The notes: generated by a model from the sequence alone, not told the origin. A stretch of DNA of 64,000 bases from Tubiluchus corallicola (GCA_030141605.1 JAQGDQ010000243.1:273001-337000), one strand, 5' to 3'; counted from the stretch's first letter, positions 26,022-37,976 are shown. Numbers and translations are program-made.

Positions 26022-26108
26022 CATCCCGCAAGTACTAACCAGGCTCTATGTTGCTTAACTTCGGTGATCAGACGAGAACCGGTGTTTTAACGTGATTTGG
26101 CCATAGTC
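26022..26108 (-). pseudogene. 5S rRNA-derived sequence, copy 1
   Basis: The reverse complement aligns with the first three quarters of animal 5S rRNA: GACTATGGCC at the 5' end, CTCGTCTGATCACCGAAG, TTAAGC, and CCTGGTTAGTACTTG. The 3' quarter is absent and GC-rich unrelated sequence follows. It shares unusual substitutions with the copy at 51889-51985. It is a truncated 5S relic or a SINE head, not a functional gene. Confidence 0.8.
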
Positions 26109-26578
26109 AATGCAATATGCAATAGCTATTAGCAGTGTGGGTCTGTCAAATCAAGTTAGCAAAAACAATGTTTTTAATGTGGTATTAGTCTAAGTGAATG
26201 AAACATGTGGTGCAATACATGTGCATTCTTCAGCCAAATTACTTCGTAAACTAATGTAGGTGAAAAGGAACTCATCATTGGCAATCTTATCGACGCCAAT
26301 CTTGCCATTATACTGACAATGATGATTGTGGTGATGATGACGACGACGAATAATACTGAGCTACATTTCAAGAAATAGAAAACCGTAACCGTGTCCTACT
26401 GTTGCATATATTACACGGCTCTAATGTGGCTTTGTATTATAAAATGGATAGATGGTACCTTTATGCTTGTAAAATCCGAACAGTGAATTAACTTAATTTT
26501 TACTAGGCTTTTTAATACATGTACATACCTCAATTTCAGCAAACTAGCCAGGATCAATAGAATTGTTTTTTTATTATT

Positions 26579-26652
26579 TCTATTAATACCATTGTTATTG
26601 TTGTTGTTTTTGTTGGTGTTGTTGTTGTTGTTATTGGTGGTGGTGGTGTTGC

Positions 26653-26689
<37 letters not shown>

Positions 26690-26890
26690 TATTATAATAT
26701 TATGATAATATATAATAATAATAATAATAATCTTTTATTTATCTTGCAACACACGCACAGATACAATACAATTAATTTGGAAACAAAAATGTGAAGAAAG
26801 GGCAGCGAAAGACCAATTGGTCATCTAGTCAGCTGCCCTTTGGTTAGTGATGAACATTTTTATAAGCGCTATGCTACAGTGTATTAGTGT
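26579..26890 (-). mobile_element. ATT/GTT microsatellite and probable LINE or SINE 3' tail
   Basis: Mixed (GTT)n and (ATT)n runs at 26595-26735 meet a minus-strand segment that reads GGGCAGC stem, palindrome GACCAATTGGTC, GCTGCCC stem, then AATAAAAG and (ATT)n. A stem-loop followed by a simple tail is the usual 3' end of a non-LTR element. The family is not identified. Confidence 0.45.
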
Positions 26891-27324
26891 TAGTACTGCT
26901 TATAATAAAAATTTAATTGTTACGAATGACATTAAATTGATATGCTTATAACGTGTTAATACAATTCATACATTTATTATTATATTATATTATATTATAA
27001 GGACATATCTAAAATACGTAACAGTATAAAACAAAACACATTGCTAAAACTACACCGTGTTTGTTTGCATAAACAAAAAAACATCTTCCAGAAGTCAGTT
27101 AAAGTGTTTTGCCATAACTCAAAAGTTCGATCTAAAAAATTTCGCTCAAAAAAGTTTCCTTTTGCATAGCTTTTCTCTTGGCATATTAAAGGGTTGGTGT
27201 ATTAATAAGGACGTCGACTGACGTTGCAGCGAGTAAGAATATTGAAGCTCTCAGTCATATTATTACTAGTCTCTCGTACTCTAAGTCACTGGAGTCGCAA
27301 ATCCTAGCAGGGTAGACAAATCAG

Positions 27325-27449
27325 TGACTCACGTTCCGCACGTGTGATGACTCATAATACTCTACTGGGCTTCCCTAAGTTCACACGGCATTCCCTGGAA
27401 GCATGCCAGCAATGAAAGTTAACTTCACTTGCCTGGACGTCGTGACTCA
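27325..27449. promoter_or_regulatory. Cluster of three perfect AP-1 sites upstream of JUN
   Basis: The consensus TGACTCA occurs at 27325-27331, 27348-27354 and 27443-27449, within 125 bp and about 1.7 kb upstream of JUN, in a locally GC-richer segment (about 27210-27530). JUN is known to regulate its own gene through AP-1 sites, so an autoregulatory enhancer is a reasonable inference. Confidence 0.55.
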
Positions 27450-27586
27450 GCGGCAGGCTAACCGGCGCTGTGTGTGATAAACGCTAGGCGGGAGAGATCC
27501 CAGGGCAGGTGTTTGCAGTTTAACTGATTATAGTCAGTAGTTTGTTCAGAATCTTTGGCAATGTGGCGCTTAGTTTTTATTAGGAA

Positions 27587-27902
27587 ATTCCCTCTGTCCA
27601 AAATATGTTCTAAAAATAATCATGTGAAATTTGCTGCGATGTTTTCAAAATGACAGTCTTAAGCCTTTATTGAAATACGGTGTTCGTAATCAGTATATAA
27701 GAGTTGTTTCATAATATAAAAAAGGAGAATAGGTTGTAATATCATGTAAAATTTTATTATAGCACCTAAGGAGCCTTGTGCTTTTTAAATGCATCCTCAA
27801 AACGACAACGTCTAGAATGAAACTATTAGTATTTAGTGGCTTCATTACCGCCCCCTTAAAACAGCTTGAAAATTTTTTAAATTGGTCAAGACTGCATGAT
27901 AG
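27587..27902 (+). repeat. Partial duplicate of EIF2B3 intron 8 and the start of exon 9
   Basis: It aligns with 21844-22686 after removal of the MITE at 22104-22613 and one TSD copy. It includes the first 22 bases or so of exon 9 (GGTCAAGACTGCATGATAG), but the splice acceptor TTTTAG is changed to TTTTAA. It lies 2.6 kb past the EIF2B3 stop and is a dead gene fragment. Confidence 0.88.
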
Positions 27903-28132
27903 CCGATGATAGGGGAAATTTACATTTATCCTGAAAATATTGATTTGTTGACAGATTTCGTCTTTGTTCTAATGGCTGAGGTACATGAATTATTTTGCTT
28001 AATCTTGTTATGGAAATAAATAAAGCATTTGCACTATGACAGGGAGCATATTACAAGTCCGTACACAAGCTGTAACGATCTATGATCTACGGTATGTGAT
28101 AAGTTACGTACATGAGCTTACTAATAATTCAT

Positions 28133-28208
28133 CTATTTGAAAATAGTACGAGCATTTGCTATTATATATATAAATATAACAGCAAATGCTCATGCTATTT
28201 TCAAATAG
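28133..28208. repeat. Hairpin with 28-bp arms upstream of JUN
   Basis: Left arm 28133-28160 and right arm 28181-28208 are inverted copies with two mismatches, separated by a 20-nt AT loop. It could be a tiny fold-back element or a small-RNA precursor; the sequence alone does not decide. Confidence 0.7.
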
Positions 28209-28876
28209 CTCATAATAATAATTCATTTTTAAGGGCACTAAATGCTTTTTTCATTTTGAGACATTTCCATTAAAAATTCGCCTAATTAAAACATGATTGT
28301 AATGCTTTGTCCAATTCAAGCTAACACATACATTATTATTGTATTCACGTGGATTATAAATTTAAAAAATTGCAGCCTTGTGGCGCTTTCAAATCTATCG
28401 TTTGTAATAGATTTTTTACATATTTGAAAATTTTTTACATAATGTAATAGATGTATTTTAATAGCGACAATCTTATGACATTATAAATGTTAATTATAGG
28501 GAACACAACTTAAAAATCATAAAAATATAAATTTTCATTGAACTATTTTTACTTATCACGACAAAATCATCATAAATTAACCGCTTTTCCCAAATTTATG
28601 CTTTTGGTATTTTTCATTTGTTTACTTAACTTCCTAGGTGCATTAGAGTACTTTCTAACATGACTACATGTACTATAATTATACCCGAGCTTACGTTTTT
28701 ACCGAATTGAGATTTCAATTTTCTTGTAATGTCATTCTGTTTTTTAAACGTTCTTGCGACAATAAATTAGCTAAAACCTGTTACCGTCGCGACGGTTTAC
28801 GGGGCAGTATAAACTAATGTAAACATTGCACAGCATATTACTCATACTCACTTCCTTATTTGGCACAAAAATCCAC

Positions 28877-29065
28877 TACGTAACATCGTGCGTAATGACG
28901 TAGCAAACGGAACTGCTGTGTTGTGATCACGTGGCGAGGAAGTCGACCTCTATTTTTAGCACGGCCGTCATTATGTCGCGCCCTGATTGGATGGCGTGTC
29001 TGGCAGGTTATTTCTGGCTAGGTTAGTCAGATTATAAAAGCAATGTGTCGGCCATTGCTGACTCA
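28877..29065 (+). promoter_or_regulatory. JUN proximal promoter
   Basis: In order: ATF/CRE-like TGACGTA (28896-28902), E-box CACGTG (28928-28933), MEF2 consensus CTATTTTTAG (28950-28959), inverted CCAAT box TGATTGG (28984-28990), AP-1 variant TTAGTCA (29023-29029), TATAAAA (29033-29039), and TGCTGACTCA (29056-29065), an AP-1/MARE site near the expected start of transcription. Vertebrate JUN promoters are known for AP-1/ATF, CCAAT and MEF2 sites close to the TATA-like region, so the set looks conserved in kind. Confidence 0.75.
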
Positions 29066-29165
29066 TAACTTGCATGAGCAGCGCAACGAAATTGTTAATA
29101 TTGTTTTGACGTCTCAAGCGAAATTGTGTTAGCAGTAGCTAAGTGAACCTACACGTTTCATCCTG

Positions 29166-30014
29166 ATGCTTGCAATGGAAACAACGTTTTATGAGGACGA
29201 ACGACGATACGATATGGGCAAGCATAAGTTAGAGAATTCGTTGAGCAGAAATGGAGACATTTCCGATTTAAAGCGTAAAATGACACTAGATTTTAACGCA
29301 GCCGCCAGCAAGAAGCAGAAAATCTCGAATCTTCTGACGTCACCGGATTTGAATATGTTGAAATTAGCATCGCCTGAACTGGAGAGGATGATCATTTCAC
29401 AGCATGGTCTGATTACAACAACCACGCCAACGCCGACGCAATTCATCTTTCCAAAGAATGTGACAGAAGAACAAGAACAGTATGCTAAGGGTTTCGTCGA
29501 GGCGCTGGAACAGCTGAAGTCTAGTTACCCTTCGGCTAATATTGTTACAAGTACAGGTAATGCATGTGATTACATAGAACTATCGCAAATTCCATCTGCC
29601 CTCAGTGCATCACCTTCTAGTAATGACTCTCTTGCTACAACTGTTGCCATGCCTGTCAGTCAAACGGTTACAGTGCCATTCAGTCGTGTCCAGCAGATCA
29701 AGGATGAACCCCAGATTGTGCCGTGTCTGGGTGGCACCCCTCCGGTATCACCAGTCAACATGATTGACCAGGAAAGGATCAAGTTGGAAAGAAAGAGGGA
29801 GAGAAACCGCTTAGCAGCAACGAAATGTCGCCAGAGAAAATTAGAACGAATTTCTGAACTGGAAAAGAAGGTGGCCGAACTCAAGGGACAAAATTCAACT
29901 CTTTCAACAACAGCATCTAAGCTCAAGGAGCAAGTGTGTGATCTTAAGAAAACCCTGTTGGAGCACATGAATCATGGGTGCAAGATTGTGTTACCTGCAG
30001 ACTTGTCCGTGTAA
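29166..30014 (+). CDS. JUN: AP-1 transcription factor subunit Jun, intronless
   Basis: 282 aa in one exon, as in vertebrate JUN. The N-terminus [14 protein letters not shown] parallels the vertebrate MTAKMETTFYDD start, so 29166 is preferred over the second Met. A delta/JNK-docking region (about residues 33-50) is followed by the JNK sites LLTSPD (Ser59) and LKLASPE (Ser69), then [10 protein letters not shown] and PKNVTEEQE. Before the bZIP lie KDEPQ (sumoylation-type) and TPPVSP (GSK3-type sites Thr191 and Ser195). The basic region [17 protein letters not shown] (about 213-229) contains the redox cysteine; a leucine zipper runs to about 268. Jun dimerises with Fos or ATF partners and binds TGACTCA or TGACGTCA in the nucleus. 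The region between the transactivation domain and the bZIP is shorter than in mammals. The 3' end is duplicated (see 29965-30068). Confidence 0.97.
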   Translation: MLAMETTFYEDERRYDMGKHKLENSLSRNGDISDLKRKMTLDFNAAASKKQKISNLLTSPDLNMLKLASPELERMIISQHGLITTTTPTPTQFIFPKNVTEEQEQYAKGFVEALEQLKSSYPSANIVTSTGNACDYIELSQIPSALSASPSSNDSLATTVAMPVSQTVTVPFSRVQQIKDEPQIVPCLGGTPPVSPVNMIDQERIKLERKRERNRLAATKCRQRKLERISELEKKVAELKGQNSTLSTTASKLKEQVCDLKKTLLEHMNHGCKIVLPADLSV

Positions 30015-30068
30015 CAACATGAATCATGGGTGCAAGATTGTGTTACCTGCAGACTTGTCCGTGTAACA
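29965..30068 (+). repeat. Perfect 52-bp tandem duplication of the JUN 3' coding end
   Basis: Bases 29965-30016 and 30017-30068 are identical. The unit covers the last 16 codons, the TAA stop and 2 further bases. Because the first stop is intact, the second copy is 3' UTR. Confidence 0.97.
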
Positions 30069-33000
30069 ACGGAAGTGGAATATCTATAAAGACATGAAAT
30101 CGGATGTATGCTGGCATATATCTGTAGCAGTATTTGCTGTATAATTACCGCCTACATTTCCTGTGATAACGTTGTAGGAACACCAGGAAAATTTATTAGT
30201 TGCATCAAGAACTGTAGCTGCTTAATGATCATAAATTTACTTCAAAATCTGTATTTTAATCTATTTCTTGTTGTCAATTGAAGCTTAATGTGGTCTATAC
30301 TTGATGACACTCACTGTTTATATTTATTGATATCAGTTGACCTGACTGGTATAACAATCATCATATCTTATTGCTGAAATATATGAAATTGTCTGTTTGA
30401 TCGTGAGGCATAGGTTGACTGTAACTGTGTACGGTATTTTATTGCTAAATTTGCTGGTATATTATGTAGTGTTATTCTGTATATTAGGAATTATGTATCA
30501 TTTCTTAATATTTGATATACAACTGTGCTGGACACCAGTTTGCATTATATGTTACATATATCGTTAATCTCACTTTTATTAAATTGTAAATACGATTTTC
30601 ATCGGCTTTGTAGCTCCTAGTATGTTTTAGATTGACTGACATGGCCTGTTGTTAGACTGTTGATTCAGTGAAGTAATAGTAATTAAAGTTAATTTAACTG
30701 TGACAGTTATTTTTATAAAATATTATATTTTCGCATGAGTTTTCATAAGTTTCTATTACAAACAATATAGTTTTTTTTCTGAATTGGTTTTTGTTTTTAT
30801 ACTTGAATTAGTTGGTGATAAAAATTGTACAGGTCATTGTGCAGTTGTTGTGAGTGCCATGTGTCCTATGATCTTAAATTGTGGGTAGCAAACTAGCAAC
30901 ATCAGATTTTGTACGAATTCCTTTTTTAATAAATACTGTGCAATTGCATATGCTTTTATACTTGGCTTTTGAGCTATATTGCCAAAATACTGTATTTATA
31001 ATAAATTATTGTATAAATTCTTCTAATTGTATAGTTTCATTTTTCCGTATACTTTCAATTAATATTAACAATATCGGCCACATTATTAGCTTTTTAACGT
31101 TCTCTAGAGGTTTTTCTATTTTAACTGCAAAAATTGGGTGGCTTATCTTTGCAAATTGAAATACGCTGATGCATCGAAATTGATTCTCTAATACAGCTCA
31201 TGTACAGACCAAATGCAATTTGCAGATTAACTGTTGCAACAGTTTAAAGTCTACATGCTGCGTGCACAAACAAAATAATGTGTATACAGTCAAAAAGTAC
31301 CATTTTCAATTAGTTTAGATCATAACACTCTGATCATGTGAGTGTTACAAACGAAACTACCAAACTTAATTGTTTAACAGTGTAGCAAACGATATATAAT
31401 TTTATACAAAAAATGTAGATAGAAAAATTAAAACTACAATTTATATTATTACAAAGTGAATTAAGCTGCATGTCAATAGTGCAGTACAGTAATACGCAAC
31501 ATGTGGATATTATTTTCCCACGCCTACAACAATGTTTGAATAGCAAACGTAAAGGATTTTCCCCGCCTACAACAATGAGTGTGCAGCATGTATATTATAG
31601 CAATGAATTACAACCAAACCTACATCAAGGATAAAAATAATTTCGTGGCGTTTTTTGGCCGAACATTTACGTAACATATGTTAATTATTATTAATGTTAA
31701 TGATAAATGAATCCGACAAAGTTGTAGTGATATGACCTTTTTTCAACGATCAAGTATTGTTTTAATAAGAAAGTATCTGAGCGGTTAATGTCGACAATGG
31801 AACACTACAGCTTTCTACAGTTACATACAGATAATAATTTAATAATGAATTTCATAGGGCTGGGCTAAAACGAACTAAAGCGAGAGAGGAATAAGAATAA
31901 GAGTGAGAGAAGAGAGAAAGGGAGATGGAAGATTGAAGAGAGTTTGAAGATTGAAGGGAGACAAGAGAGGGAGGCAGAGACGGGGAGAGAAATTCTATTG
32001 CAGTAACGTAGATCGTAACGTAAAACCTGATTCTATGACAACGGTCAATACTATTCTAATAGACATCTTGGCAGTTTAGCAGAAAAAAACTAAATAAGAA
32101 GCTAGTAACGCGATTCTTTGTTCCGGACCAGCGTGAACAATCACGAAGTTATAGAATCGGTAAATGCAACCGCTCTAGTGGCTACAGCTGACAATAATAA
32201 CATGATCAACGACACGGTCTAGACATAATTAAATTTTGTCACACTCACCCTTATCTAAAGTGACTGCTTTGTTTGGCGCAAACGATCAATTATAAAAAAT
32301 AACGGACATTCAAGTTTATGTGAGCCTTTTGTATAAGAGCCTTGTCCGGTGTCTAAAACAAACTCTAATCTTGTACGGATTAAATGAATTACCACTTAGT
32401 ATAAGAAATAAAGTTGCCATGCTTAACTGAGCACAGTTCAATGAGACGTTAGAAGCGTCTATGAGAAGCCATTTACGTTTCACGAAACGCCACGCAGACT
32501 ACCAAATTACCGATTTCATTTCTCCAGACGCTTGCAAACGGACAAAATAAAAATGCGTTCGATAGACTAAGCCGACGCCGCAATTCTTCTTCTGAGTTTT
32601 CGAGACAAATGGGAGTCCTTAAATTCTCTATAGAATGACGCATTGAGTCAATTATTTCCCCTTGAGAATACCACCCATCTGAACACACGCTGAACATGTA
32701 AAGACAAGCACTAAAAATAATGCCGTACCGATATAAAATTGTTCCTTCGAGAACACTAAAGATTGGTGAATCTCAAATGCAAGATAAAGGACTTGGTGTG
32801 AAAAATTTACTGTGGAGGGTTGGAAGTGTTAAAAAATTTAAAACTCTCGAATGATGGATCATTCACTTGTTTCTTTCAGAAGTCCCGTGCTTGATTGAAA
32901 AAAACATTGCAAGAAACAGCAAAGCCAAAATAAGAACTTTTATAGCCTTGGATCTTGGGACAAAAGTTCTCTTCAGTGTATTCTTAGCTACGCTATCATC

Positions 33001-34165
33001 GAGCCATGGATTCCATTGTGCAATTCATTGGAAGACGAATAATCATGTATTAGTGAAATGGCCAGCACTTTGTAATCCGAAGACCACAACTACGATAACC
33101 ATGTAACCACATTAATAATGCTCATCCTTTTCTCGAATCTCGAAAACAACTACTGTCTGACGTAATCACTTATCGCATAATCCAGTAAATGAGACATCTC
33201 CCAAGTTAATAACGGAGCTAAATTAGTATACTGCCTCTGCTCAGTCCGTGCTCAGTGATAGATCAGTAATTACATAAGAATTCACTCAGTTTCCTTGTTA
33301 TCCAATCATACTCCATTACTGTAAAGAACTATAGGGCTTTCTTTTAATCCCTCATTTAATCCCCCCCCCAGTCTATTTGTATTCTATTTAAAGCAAAGGT
33401 TATTCAATTAATTGTCGTATGTTCGTTTGTTTTTCTAACTTCTAGCCAGCTTGGCTAGCTGAACTGAAAACACTGAATCACTCTCTTTTCTAATCTCTAG
33501 ACAGTAATTCGCCGAGAAGTTTTATTGTTTCTCAAGAAATTTAGCAATTTTCTGCGCGAAATTCCAATTGGTTTCGTTACGAACAGACACTTAAACGCGC
33601 TTTACAATCAGTTTTATGCGAAAAACAAGCCATATAACTCCATCGCCATTTAAAATTTGTTTTTATACCTCCAGCCATAACATGTAAACGGAGCAGCAAA
33701 CAATTTCTACATTGTGGTGAGATGAGAAAACCCCGTAGTGGCTTAACAACGCTTTATCATATGCTTGGCAGTAAAAGCAGTAGGTCTTAAATGAATATCA
33801 TATGAATGGTCTTATTTTCTCACGTGAAATTAAACCAGCAGAATGAAGATCCTGATACTGATACTGTTTCGAACTGAAGACTTAATGCGAGCTAAAAATC
33901 GCAGTACTTTCACATGTTTAATTATGTGGAAGTTCAATCTTCTTGCAATGTTTACTAACTGTAGTATTGTATTCGTGCATACACTGTATGCGATTTTAAA
34001 TAATACGTATGCCGAGTCGTATAATGATATTGTTGTAATTACTTCCTCAAGTTTTTCTAACTAGTCGGTTTTACATAACCATTGGTTTTGATCTTCTAAA
34101 TTTATGAAAGCCACCAGATTCTCAACTTTTTTCTAGGCTATATCATGTAAAGATGCACTAATCTG
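30069..34165. other. JUN 3' UTR and gene-poor intergenic region
   Basis: The first part is T-rich with ATTTA motifs, plausible JUN 3' UTR. A purine-rich tract lies at 31875-31995 and a C9 run near 33361. On the minus strand at about 32880-33040 a frame ending in a hydrophobic stretch (AIKVLILALLFLAMFFF) could be a membrane anchor, but no splice partners were found. No other gene is seen. Confidence 0.45.
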
Positions 34166-34169
34166 TATA

Positions 34170-34790
34170 TTATTATTATTATTATGAGTTTATTTTGTAT
34201 AAAAATATACAGTTTACAAAGATAAAGATGTTAGTAAAACAGGTAATGCGATATTAGTAAAGTAACATATCTGCAGACATTCAACGTGATAATCACCACA
34301 CATTGTAGTTCCCTTGTAATTATATTACATTATACAGTGTTGTAAGGAGCTGTAATAGATATCTTAAAACATAATCTTTAAATGAATTCCTAACCTTTAA
34401 TTTTACATTTTCGTTTAGATCTACAGTACAACCATATTTAAATCTTAAATTTACTTGACTGTTATTTATATAGTAGCATAGCTTTGGAATTCTCAATGTG
34501 CAAGAGTTTACAATTTTTCTCACAAAGTTTAATTCTCGACTATCTATTAAATAATTCGCAGGCATTGTGCCACAAAAATGCATTTAACAGTTTTCACGCT
34601 TTCATTTTGTCTAAAATCGAATAATTTTCTATAAGCAGTGTTCCATTTTACCCTAACGGTATTAACTTCATTGTTTGATATACCGCCAATTTCGCATCCG
34701 TATAACAAAACGGGTAGACAACATGTATTGATCAGAGTTTTAGCTAGTATGTCATTACGATTATGGCAACGATATTAACGATACTTATAG
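34170..34790 (-). mobile_element. Non-LTR retrotransposon fragment (reverse transcriptase C-terminus and tail)
   Basis: On the minus strand a frame with CLPVLLYGCEIGG, typical of the end of the LINE reverse transcriptase domain, is followed after a stop or frame change by a basic tail frame (34320-34583). The element ends in an (AAT)n tail (34170-34187 on the plus strand as ATT). It is 5'-truncated and degenerate. Confidence 0.65.
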
Positions 34791-35364
34791 CTCGTGCACT
34801 GTATTTGATAGCTTGAATAAATTCAATAACGTGGAAAGATTAGTTGGATTTTCGAGTCAAGAATTGATAGTTAGCGCTCCTCTTTCAAGCGCTGCAATGC
34901 ACACCAGCCATGTGATTTGTCTGAGTTCCAAAAACGAGGTACTTTGTATTTCTTGATATCTTAAGATCTTCTTGGTTTATAACGGTTATCTTAGAAAAGC
35001 ATCATTACCCTTTAATCATGTAATTTCCCATATGCAGAACCCTGATTAACAAAACTTAGTAGCTACAAAATTGCGCTGTGATCTGGGAAAATGCGGGGAA
35101 ACCCATAAACTTTTCAGTTTGTTTACTAGTGCAGCTTTTCTCTAATACAAACAATAAGAAGTATTATTAACGTCTTTACTGTACAGAAAATGTTTACTTA
35201 ACGATTATGTCAACCGTTGTAGAAGCATTTCAATGAGATATTACATATTCCAAGAACTGAACATTCTTAATGTAAACAGCTGCGAGAAAGGAAACTCTAA
35301 TTTCCTTAGCTACAGACGTTTCGCGCCCAAAGAGCAATTTTCGTGAAATTTCACAAGCAGCTAA

Positions 35365-35545
35365 AAGTTGCTTTATATGGTACAAACCCAGAATTAACTA
35401 AATTTTGATATCAAACTTAAAATATATTAAGTGTGGAAAAATAGGAATACAGCCTGGATTTGAACTAGGCAAATAGTAGGCCTCTGTATTCTCCAGTGAT
35501 CAAGGTAGTCCAACTTCGTGCTTCATAGCTGACCACCCAATATCT
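35365..35545 (-). mobile_element. tRNA-derived SINE family 1, copy 1
   Basis: The reverse complement has a box B GTTCAAATCC and AGGCTGTATTCC, followed by a body ending in GGGTTTGTACCA. It shares the body with copies at 35725 and 62868. Box A is eroded. Confidence 0.65.
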
Positions 35546-35724
35546 TCTCGATGTTAGATCACTCACCTAGAGTGATTATGACTAATTAGATTAGTTTAAT
35601 GATTAACTAATTAATTGGTCACAGAAATTTCAGGCTCAAGATCAATCAGAATAGAATAAACTTAATGTCAAAATTGTTATTACTGATTGTACAACTCACA
35701 AGAGGTTAACTTTAGACTGCTTTT

Positions 35725-35885
35725 GTCACTGGAGAATAAGGTGACTTAGTGGTCTAAGGCATCCGCCTTGTGAGCAAGTCCCTGGTTCAAAACTAGGCTG
35801 TATTACATTTTTTCGAACTTCCTGTCTTTCAAGTTTAGTATAAAAAGTTAATGAATTGTGGGTTTGTACCACCATTCTATAATGG
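35725..35885 (+). mobile_element. tRNA-derived SINE family 1, copy 2
   Basis: Box A-like GACTTAGTGGTCTAAGGC and box B-like GGTTCAAAACT give a tRNA-like head. The body runs to GTGGGTTTGTACCACC. It is inverted relative to the copy at 35365-35545, so the two can pair. Confidence 0.7.
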
Positions 35886-36049
35886 TACAATAGTTCTACT
35901 CTGTACCACCATCGCGTATAGTTTTTATTTTATTAATTTAAGAATGGTAGCTGACTCGACGACCTGATGATCTTTCGCTACCCTTTCTCTTGCACTAACT
36001 TAATCACTTTTTAATATATAATTTCTTCCTTTTATTTTCGTGAAAATTT

Positions 36050-36329
36050 TAGACCAGACGGTTTAGTCTAGTGGTAATGCGTCTGCTTTCCGTCTGGGAG
36101 GTTGTGAGTTCGAACCAGCGGCCGGGTAATACACCAAAGACTTTAAAAATGCTACCTGCTGTTGCCCTGCCTGACGCGTGGTATTTAGGGTACAAGTGGG
36201 GTAATCATAGTCTCTGTGATGTAGTTGTAGGTTGTTATTTACAGTCGGCGATAATAGCTCTTTGAGCTAATGTTAATTGTTGACCCAAAAGCCGACTTTA
36301 AATAAAGATTATTATTATTATTATTATGT
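36050..36329 (+). mobile_element. tRNA-derived SINE family 2 with (ATT)n tail
   Basis: The head has box A TAGTCTAGTGGTAATGC and box B GAGTTCGAACC. The body holds GCTCTTTGAGCTAATG and CCGACTTTAAATAAAG, and the tail is (ATT)6. This is the plain layout of a SINE transcribed by RNA polymerase III. Confidence 0.82.
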
Positions 36330-37976
36330 ACTGGCTTAGTTAAACTGCAGAAATCCCTGCAAGCCTAGCAGAGCACTCGAACCCTTATTGCCGTGAAAGA
36401 ATTTAAATTGTGAAGTCAGACAGGATCCAATTTACATTCATAACGGTGACTCGGCAATAATTCAACAGGCTGGTTAAACAATTATTGTTGAAAACCATTT
36501 AAGAATCGTTAAGCTACTGGTTACAGGACCGGGAAGCGGAGATTAAAAGTTGACTTGCTGATAACTTCTACAACTGCTTTGTGGGCTTTGCGACAGAGGG
36601 CCTCCGATTAGCGCGAGTATACAGATAATTTGCGTCACGCTGTACAAATTCTTCAGTGAGCACTGCAGCTCAAATGTATGTTATGGAGGTAAAGTAGACC
36701 TTTGGTATATCTTTAGACTTTAATATTATGCAATAATGAACGCTAATCCTAAAGAATTTTAAGATAGTTTTGCTTTCAACTCTTTTCTTCATGACTAAAC
36801 ATACATGTTTATCCACTTTTGCTAGCTACAAGGGAAAAATTATTATTTTTTCTTCATTTGGCTCTAGGTCTCATAATATTAATTTTAAATACGTAATGGT
36901 TAAAGTATTATTTAAAAATAATCACGTGTGTCTCTACTTTCCCATTATTTTATTATAAACTAACACATTCGTATAGTAATTCAATTTTCATTCGTCTTAA
37001 ATGTAAGATCTGATAATTTTTAATTACCTGGTACATGCGCATTAATTAATTAATTATATTAGTAACAATTGTGAGAGGGTGGCTGACCTCGGTAACTTAT
37101 AGTTCTTTCGCCACCATTTCACCACTAATCAATAATTACTTTTGCACTTTGTAATATTATTCTGTTGTACAGATTTATAAATCTCTTAGTTATATGTATT
37201 TTGCTATTTTAAAAATGGTGATAAACTAATAAACTTACTTACTTACTTATTAAATATCGTAATAAGAATTCTCTTTCTAACTAAATCGAGTCGTTCCGAC
37301 GGCAAGTATAAAATCTATGCTACTTTCTTTGCGAAGCTTCTGAAACATTTGATCAACTGGCCAACACTGTTTTAACTAAGCAATGCAATCACTTTCCCGT
37401 CAAATAAATAACATCGAGCAAACAAAATTTTATTTTTGAATATAATCAACAAACAAAGATGTGGATGAAGTGTGAAACATTCGTTTATTTGACAAAATAA
37501 TGTAAAATACTAAAAAACTGATGCAGTATAGTAGCATCATCGAGGTAAATCTATTAAAGTTTGAAAACTTAGCATTCAAACATGGTTTAAGAGACTGTAT
37601 GAAATTAATTCAAAATCTCTAGTATGAGATATCTGCAGTTACACATGAAATGATTATGTACAAAAAAAGATCCAATTTCAACATAGTTATTTTCATATTA
37701 CTGTATATTGTATAAGATGGGAAAAATAAACATGTTTCGTCATGTTCTATAATAACTGACTTCACTAACACATAAAATCTATTAGGTATTAAGTAATAAT
37801 TATTAATATATACAATAAGGATATTTACATTATATACACACGTACTAAACTAGCTAATGTATCCGTGCAATTCAATATTGATTCTTCTTAGGATAACATC
37901 TAAGTTTAGTATTAGGATTACCAAGCTGTGCAGTTACATTGTGCATACACACAATTGTTTAGAAACATATTATTAA
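36330..37976. other. Intergenic, no gene seen
   Basis: AT-rich with a TTACTTACTTACTTA run near 37235 that may be another retroelement tail. No protein recognised. Confidence 0.4.

Noticed and set aside
29189-29968. Minus-strand ORFs opposite JUN
   Set aside because: They are antisense shadows of the JUN coding frame.
32867-33106. Possible membrane-protein exon on either strand
   Set aside because: A hydrophobic stretch exists on the minus strand, but there are stops nearby, no usable splice sites and no recognised family.
36050-36135. Functional tRNA gene
   Set aside because: Boxes A and B are present, but I could not fold a sound anticodon stem, and a SINE body and ATT tail follow.
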